In this document: positions 59,730 to 64,000 of the stretch, piece by piece | Layout of the letters: every line of letters begins with the position of its first letter | How positions within the stretch are numbered: the first letter of the stretch is position 1 | Assembly: GCA_951230915.1 (NCBI GenBank) | Contig: OX579636.1 | Location: 10,121,001 to 10,185,000 of the forward strand | Direction of reading: 5' to 3' | DNA: 64,000 nucleotides | Source of the DNA: Antitrichia curtipendula | Lineage: Eukaryota > Streptophyta > Bryopsida > Hypnales > Leucodontaceae | Program-made: the position numbers and the translations under genes | Notes under the pieces: generated by a model | Databases searched by the model: none | Told to the model about the DNA's origin: nothing | The model's input: only the letters and a program-made list of their open reading frames with translations

Positions 59730-61092
59730 ATGTCTGCAGAATTGATGTCAGTTGCCACGGTCATTCTCTTGATGCTCCTGAATACCAATCGGGCATTGTG
59801 TGACCTCGAAAACACATTTATGTAAGAGGACAGTACAGAGGATCCTTTTGACGCATTGGCTTTCGATAACACTGGTTCAGCCGACATGGATTTCGTACTT
59901 GCCGCTGGATTGCATCATTGGCGAATTTTGAACACATTTGCAGTCATTGATGAAGACCTCAGTTATTGGGTGAAATCGAGATCAACCACATAGTTCACGA
60001 GATTCATGTTGCAGGAGTACGATGACGCGCGTTGGATTCAAATGTTTCGCATGACGAAACGTTCTCTGATATCGTTGGCGCAGCACTTGTCACCATACTT
60101 GAAAAAAAAAGACACCAAGTATAGGGCTGCTGTGCCCGTGCGAGTGGCTTGTACACTGTTCAAACTAAGTCATGGAGCGACTTTGCTCATTTGAAGCGAA
60201 CTCTTCGTTGTCAGCCGCAGTACAGTGTCCATCATGCTAAGACAAGTGGTTCAAGCTATAAATGTGACCCTCCGCAATGAAATTAGCTGGCCTTATGCCG
60301 AAGGCATTCCTGAGACAGCATCTGCCTTCCAAACTTTGTATGGTCTTTCAGGCGTCATGGGCGCCATAGACGGCACACACTTTGCCATAGGTAAACCTCG
60401 TCATTGCCCTGCAGACTACTTCTATTTCAAAACAGGATCTTACAGTATACATTGCCAAGCTATTGTGGACAGCTCTAAGCGATTTCTGGACTTATATGTG
60501 GACATGCCTGGTTCCACGAACGACTCTCGCGTCCTTAGGCGTTCCACAGTTTTCCTTTGAGGCCAAAGAAATTGCTTGTGGGAAAGAAACCCAGCTTTCA
60601 GTGGTTTCACTCCATACTTGCTAGGTGACTCTAGTTATCCACTTCTCCCGTGGTTGCTGGTGCCTCATTGTGTTCTTGTGGACGGTGCCTCATCTGTGAC
60701 TTGGTCTTGTTGTGGCAGATGATTTGTTCAACAGACGTCTGAGCCGAGGCAGGTCTATCGTTGAGAATGCTTTCGGTTTGCTGAAACAAACTTTCAAAGA
60801 ACCCAACCAAAGATCAGACTTCCATGTATCTTTTGTCCCGGATGTTGTCATCTGTTGTGCTATTCTTCATAACATTTTGCTCAATCAAACGCATAAAGAA
60901 ATTGAAAGACTTCTGGAGGTCCTGCAACGTGAAGGTCCTGCTCCGAGGCCTGACAGGGACGTGGACATGGAACATACTCACGCTGAAGTGGACACTGTGG
61001 AAGCACCTGAAGACGAAGCGCACGTTACAAGAACCGACCTCGGCGTCTTCTTGACACTGCAGCGCATAGCTCCGTTTGGACAGCGAAGGTAG
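59730..61092 (+). pseudogene. PIF/Harbinger transposase (DDE_Tnp_4), broken
   Basis: From ATG 59730 one frame runs to 60560 and the C-terminal part continues in another frame from about 60712. Motifs: STT-stop-FTRFMLQEYDDARWIQ, VACTLFKLSHGA, GAIDGTHF (Asp codon 60369), MPGSTNDSRVL (Asp codon 60522), LSRGRSIVENAFGLLK (Glu codon 60763) and DVVICCAILHN. This is the full DDE order of plant Harbinger nucleases. Stops at 59823, 59991 (where Trp is expected), 60192 and 60558, plus a frameshift between 60560 and 60712, make it non-functional. It faces the trihelix-like gene at 62888-63931, the usual second gene of this superfamily. Confidence 0.88.
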
Positions 61093-62887
61093 AGGTGGGC
61101 CCTTCAATACAAATTCTTATCATTATGTGGTTGTGGTAGCTGGTGCCAACCCTAGTCGGCACTGAAACACTGAAATGCTCTCCAGTTCTTATGTTGGCAC
61201 TGTCGTACTGTCACATAACATGTGATGACGCCGGCCTAGGTCGTTTATGTTGCACTAGCTTTTCATTGCTGATGTTGTCTTCATTCACTTGTAAAACATG
61301 AATCTAACAATATCCCTGTAATGTTGACTATTTTTGCAGACTATGAACACATTTTTGAAGATGATGATGCCATTACGGAGGACACCAAAGCATCGCCGTT
61401 CCTTTTTTGTACATGGTTGATAGTCTACGCTTCCAAGGGAGGGGGGGGAGTCACTGCGAAGCATGTGAGTCTGTCATAGCGTCAGTGCTCAGTGGTAGAG
61501 AACTAGTCGTGCAGTGCACTACTGACGAGAATTACATTTGTAAGTATGACTGGAATGTCCGTCTCTATGTAAAAATGACTTTGTCAACTTCATGTAAATT
61601 GAATACACCTTTTTAGTCAAATTGTGTTCTTCTTCACTAAATGATGGTAACGTCGGATGTCTTCCTGTCGTGAGTGTTGCTGTCCATGCTTGGTTCTTCG
61701 TGTCCTTCAAGAACAGTCTGTATGATACATTTTGTTTTCGCTTGGCAGATATACAGTACTTTCTTTTGCGTATACCGTAACGCCGGCTCATTGCATCATC
61801 ACTTTAGTCTGACGCCTGTATGCAATGAAACCGAACATCTTCGACTCCGAGTCACTGCAGCTCGGGATGCCACATGTTCACCGTTTGTCTCTGTGTTCAT
61901 GAAGTCCTGCATGGAAGCTCGCTAACTGCATATAGAGCAGGAGGATTTCACGAAATCTTTTTTTCAGTCACTGCGGACGTAGCATGTTGTGTCTACAGTC
62001 CACTGTGACAGTCAATCTGAGACCAAAGTCAAACAGTGGGACAGGCAACGGAATTGTGGATTATGTCAAAGACGTTATAAAACACTTCACTCACATCAAA
62101 TACAGACAGACTGACGTGTCGGCCGAACTAATTCATTTGTAGTCAAAGAAACTTCACAGAAGGCGGCACTCCCAGAGGTACATAAAACGACATCACTGTC
62201 TTCCGGGGTTTTGTTTTTTTTAAAAGAACTGCATGTGAAATGCATCATGTACATATTTTGCTGCCCTTGCAATCAGAGATTTCTGTAGCACTATAACATT
62301 CTGCACAATTATAAACATGAAATCCAGCTCATCGATATGGCGAATGTGAAGTTCAGATCCTTGAATTGTACAGGAATTTACCGCACGGTGAAGCTCTCCA
62401 GCGAGTGATGTACAGCAGAGCAGGAAGGAGCTCCAAATCTGACTTCCTTCTTGGAACCCATGCAGAAGGTACTGCAGTACGGCCTACTAACAAAAATGAC
62501 AGCACGGTGGGGAAAATGTGTTCACGGATAGACATGTACAGTCGAAGACAAAGGAAATGCCATAATCGAGCTTCATAAAATCAACGGCTACTCAAACAGG
62601 GTGGCATCGTTACACTGGTTCTGCAAAGCAAGTGGTACACTATCGTCGACATCACGGTTGGAATCTGACCGTGGAGGCAGAGGAAAATGTTCATGAGGAC
62701 GTTCATGTCGGCCCATATGGAAACCAGATGTCAGTGCTGCTGACAGTCGAGAGAGACAGTGAACTACTTTGCTCTATTTTTCGATGGAGAGTCGGGCGTT
62801 ATCATTCGCTGCTTTGGCTACCTCGTACAAGTGTCAGTCTCGATCACGTTGGTAATCCATTTGCTGACTGAAGATTGAGAGTTGCAT
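61093..62887. other. Spacer between the two Harbinger genes
   Basis: No further conserved coding sequence seen. Short frames lack domains. Probably internal noncoding DNA of the element, with the 3' ends of both genes. Confidence 0.45.
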
Positions 62888-63931
62888 CTAAATTTTGGAA
62901 AATTCGACTTCGCGACTGGATTGAGCCAACTCCTTCATCTGCGACGTCATAGCATTTCCAATGGCTCTGGTAGCCTCCGCTATAATGGCGTGGCCGGATT
63001 GTGTCTTCCTCCTCACTGCAGTGTTGCCTGATCGACGGCGGAAGTCAAAGTCCGTAGTGTCAGACGAGCTCAGGACATGGGGAATTACTTCCGGAGGGAG
63101 GACTGACTTCTGTGCGGGTGATGGAGAACTCGATGGACATGCAGTATTCAGAGGAACAGCATCCGCTTGTCCGTTGGTTGGGACTTCAGCACTTCGAGAG
63201 TGCGAATTGGTACTGAAGTTGTCAATGTCCATGGGGCCGGCCTCTGATGTGAGAAGGTCTTTGTCAAAGTCGTCATTGAAGTCACCGTGATCATTGTGCT
63301 TTGGCAGTGAGTGATCCGAACTGTAGTTGACATCCTGTGAAGACAGTAAGTCCCGCGTGTGAGGTGGATTTACATATGGACGGCTGTTGTACCATGAGTG
63401 GATGTGCTCAAAAACTTCATATGCAAATGTTCTGGGAAGAGCATCATCCTTTCGTTGAATTGTGTTCATTTTCCAGTAAGTGAGCTTGTTGGTCCCGCTG
63501 TATGCGTAGAAGTCGACAATGCGCTTGTATTCGGCCAGGATTAAATTCCACTTGCTTTTGCATGTGGCACCATCACGGGGGCTACTGGAAGGAGCGACAG
63601 ATTTCACGACATTGTTGATCTGCTGCTACTTGCCAGCATCAGGAACCATGAGTTCGCATGTGTCGTTGCTCTGCACTTCACGTAAAAACATAGCACGTTT
63701 TGCATCTATCAACGCTGCCACTTCATGAGCTATCCAATTAGGGCATCTCTCCTTTCGTGCTCGTTTTGCAGGGCTGCTGTTGTCTGCATTACCGGAGGCA
63801 GACAGGGATTGCTCCACACCCAAAGAAGCATGAGCTGTGCCCACAGAACTCCGTTGCCTTATACCAGCTGCATGGAAATCGATATGAGTTAGCAAAGAAA
63901 TGCAGGACCATGCTGAAACCGAGGAGTCCAC
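62888..63931 (-). pseudogene. Trihelix/Myb-like DNA-binding protein of the Harbinger element
   Basis: One minus-strand frame split by a TAG at 63626-63628. The first part has CPNWIAHEVAALIDAKRAMF (helix 1). The stop replaces the expected Trp of helix 2, and then come QQINNVVKSV and CKSKWNLILAEYKRIVDF (helix 3, C..KW..L...YK pattern). The C-terminal two thirds are low-complexity, ending in a possible helix (AIGNAMTSQMKELAQ). PIF/Harbinger transposons need such a Myb-like partner for transposition. An in-frame TAG upstream of 63931 and no ATG at its start mean the N-terminus is also missing or lies beyond the window logic. Confidence 0.75.
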
Positions 63932-64000
63932 ATATTGCTAGTCAAGAAACAAGACGTGAAATGTACGACTGCGGCAGTGGTAAGAGCTACTACCATGCAT

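Overview
The window looks like nuclear DNA of a land plant. The evidence is a 10-exon gene with GT/AG introns encoding a secreted class 3 lipase, a gene for an SRR1-like protein, PIF/Harbinger and other DNA transposons, many small foldback (MITE-like) elements, and a cluster of plant-style microRNA-like foldbacks. The very AT-rich, repeat-swamped background and the DUF7869-type transposon gene would fit a non-seed plant (bryophyte, lycophyte or fern), but I cannot fix the lineage from sequence alone. There is one 200-base assembly gap (12313-12512).

Layout. 1-18 kb is AT-rich and essentially gene-free. It holds decayed copies, on both strands, of one dispersed repeat family, an ~890 bp inverted repeat (3094-3985), and a partial tandem duplication (13312-16122 / 16123-18012). 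The first duplicate carries a GC-rich 357 bp MITE whose empty site is preserved in the second. 18-24.4 kb holds short tandem repeats, a long hairpin, the single-exon SRR1-like gene (21902-22654, minus) and a TA-flanked MITE (24110-24398). 24.4-30 kb is less AT-rich. It carries a bZIP-type site and TATA box (25945-25980) followed by four tandem microRNA-like hairpins (26.5-27.74 kb). 30-35 kb is AT-rich and empty. 34.9-42.1 kb holds an unrecognised minus-strand gene interrupted by a 73 bp palindromic MITE, two similar coding-looking segments, and a pair of GC-rich palindromes.

42.2-50.8 kb may be one large DNA transposon. Two ~0.9 kb arms in inverted orientation enclose a minisatellite and a broken transposase-like gene (45437-48637). 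That gene has a TNP1/DUF8039-like N-terminus, Cys motifs, a DUF7869-type core and an SH3/agenet-like C-terminus. 51.9-56.3 kb is the intact lipase gene with an intron-containing leader. A second copy of the TA-flanked MITE begins 4 bp after its stop codon. 58.4-64 kb is a GC-richer block holding a decayed PIF/Harbinger transposase (plus) facing a decayed trihelix/Myb-like gene (minus), with a 326 bp foldback MITE directly upstream.

Functionally, only the lipase, the SRR1-like gene and the hairpin transcription unit look capable of current function. The transposon genes are all dead, and most of their in-frame stops fit C-to-T or G-to-A change. The items most worth a second look are the four-hairpin cluster with its own promoter and the putative DUF7869 transposon with long inverted arms.
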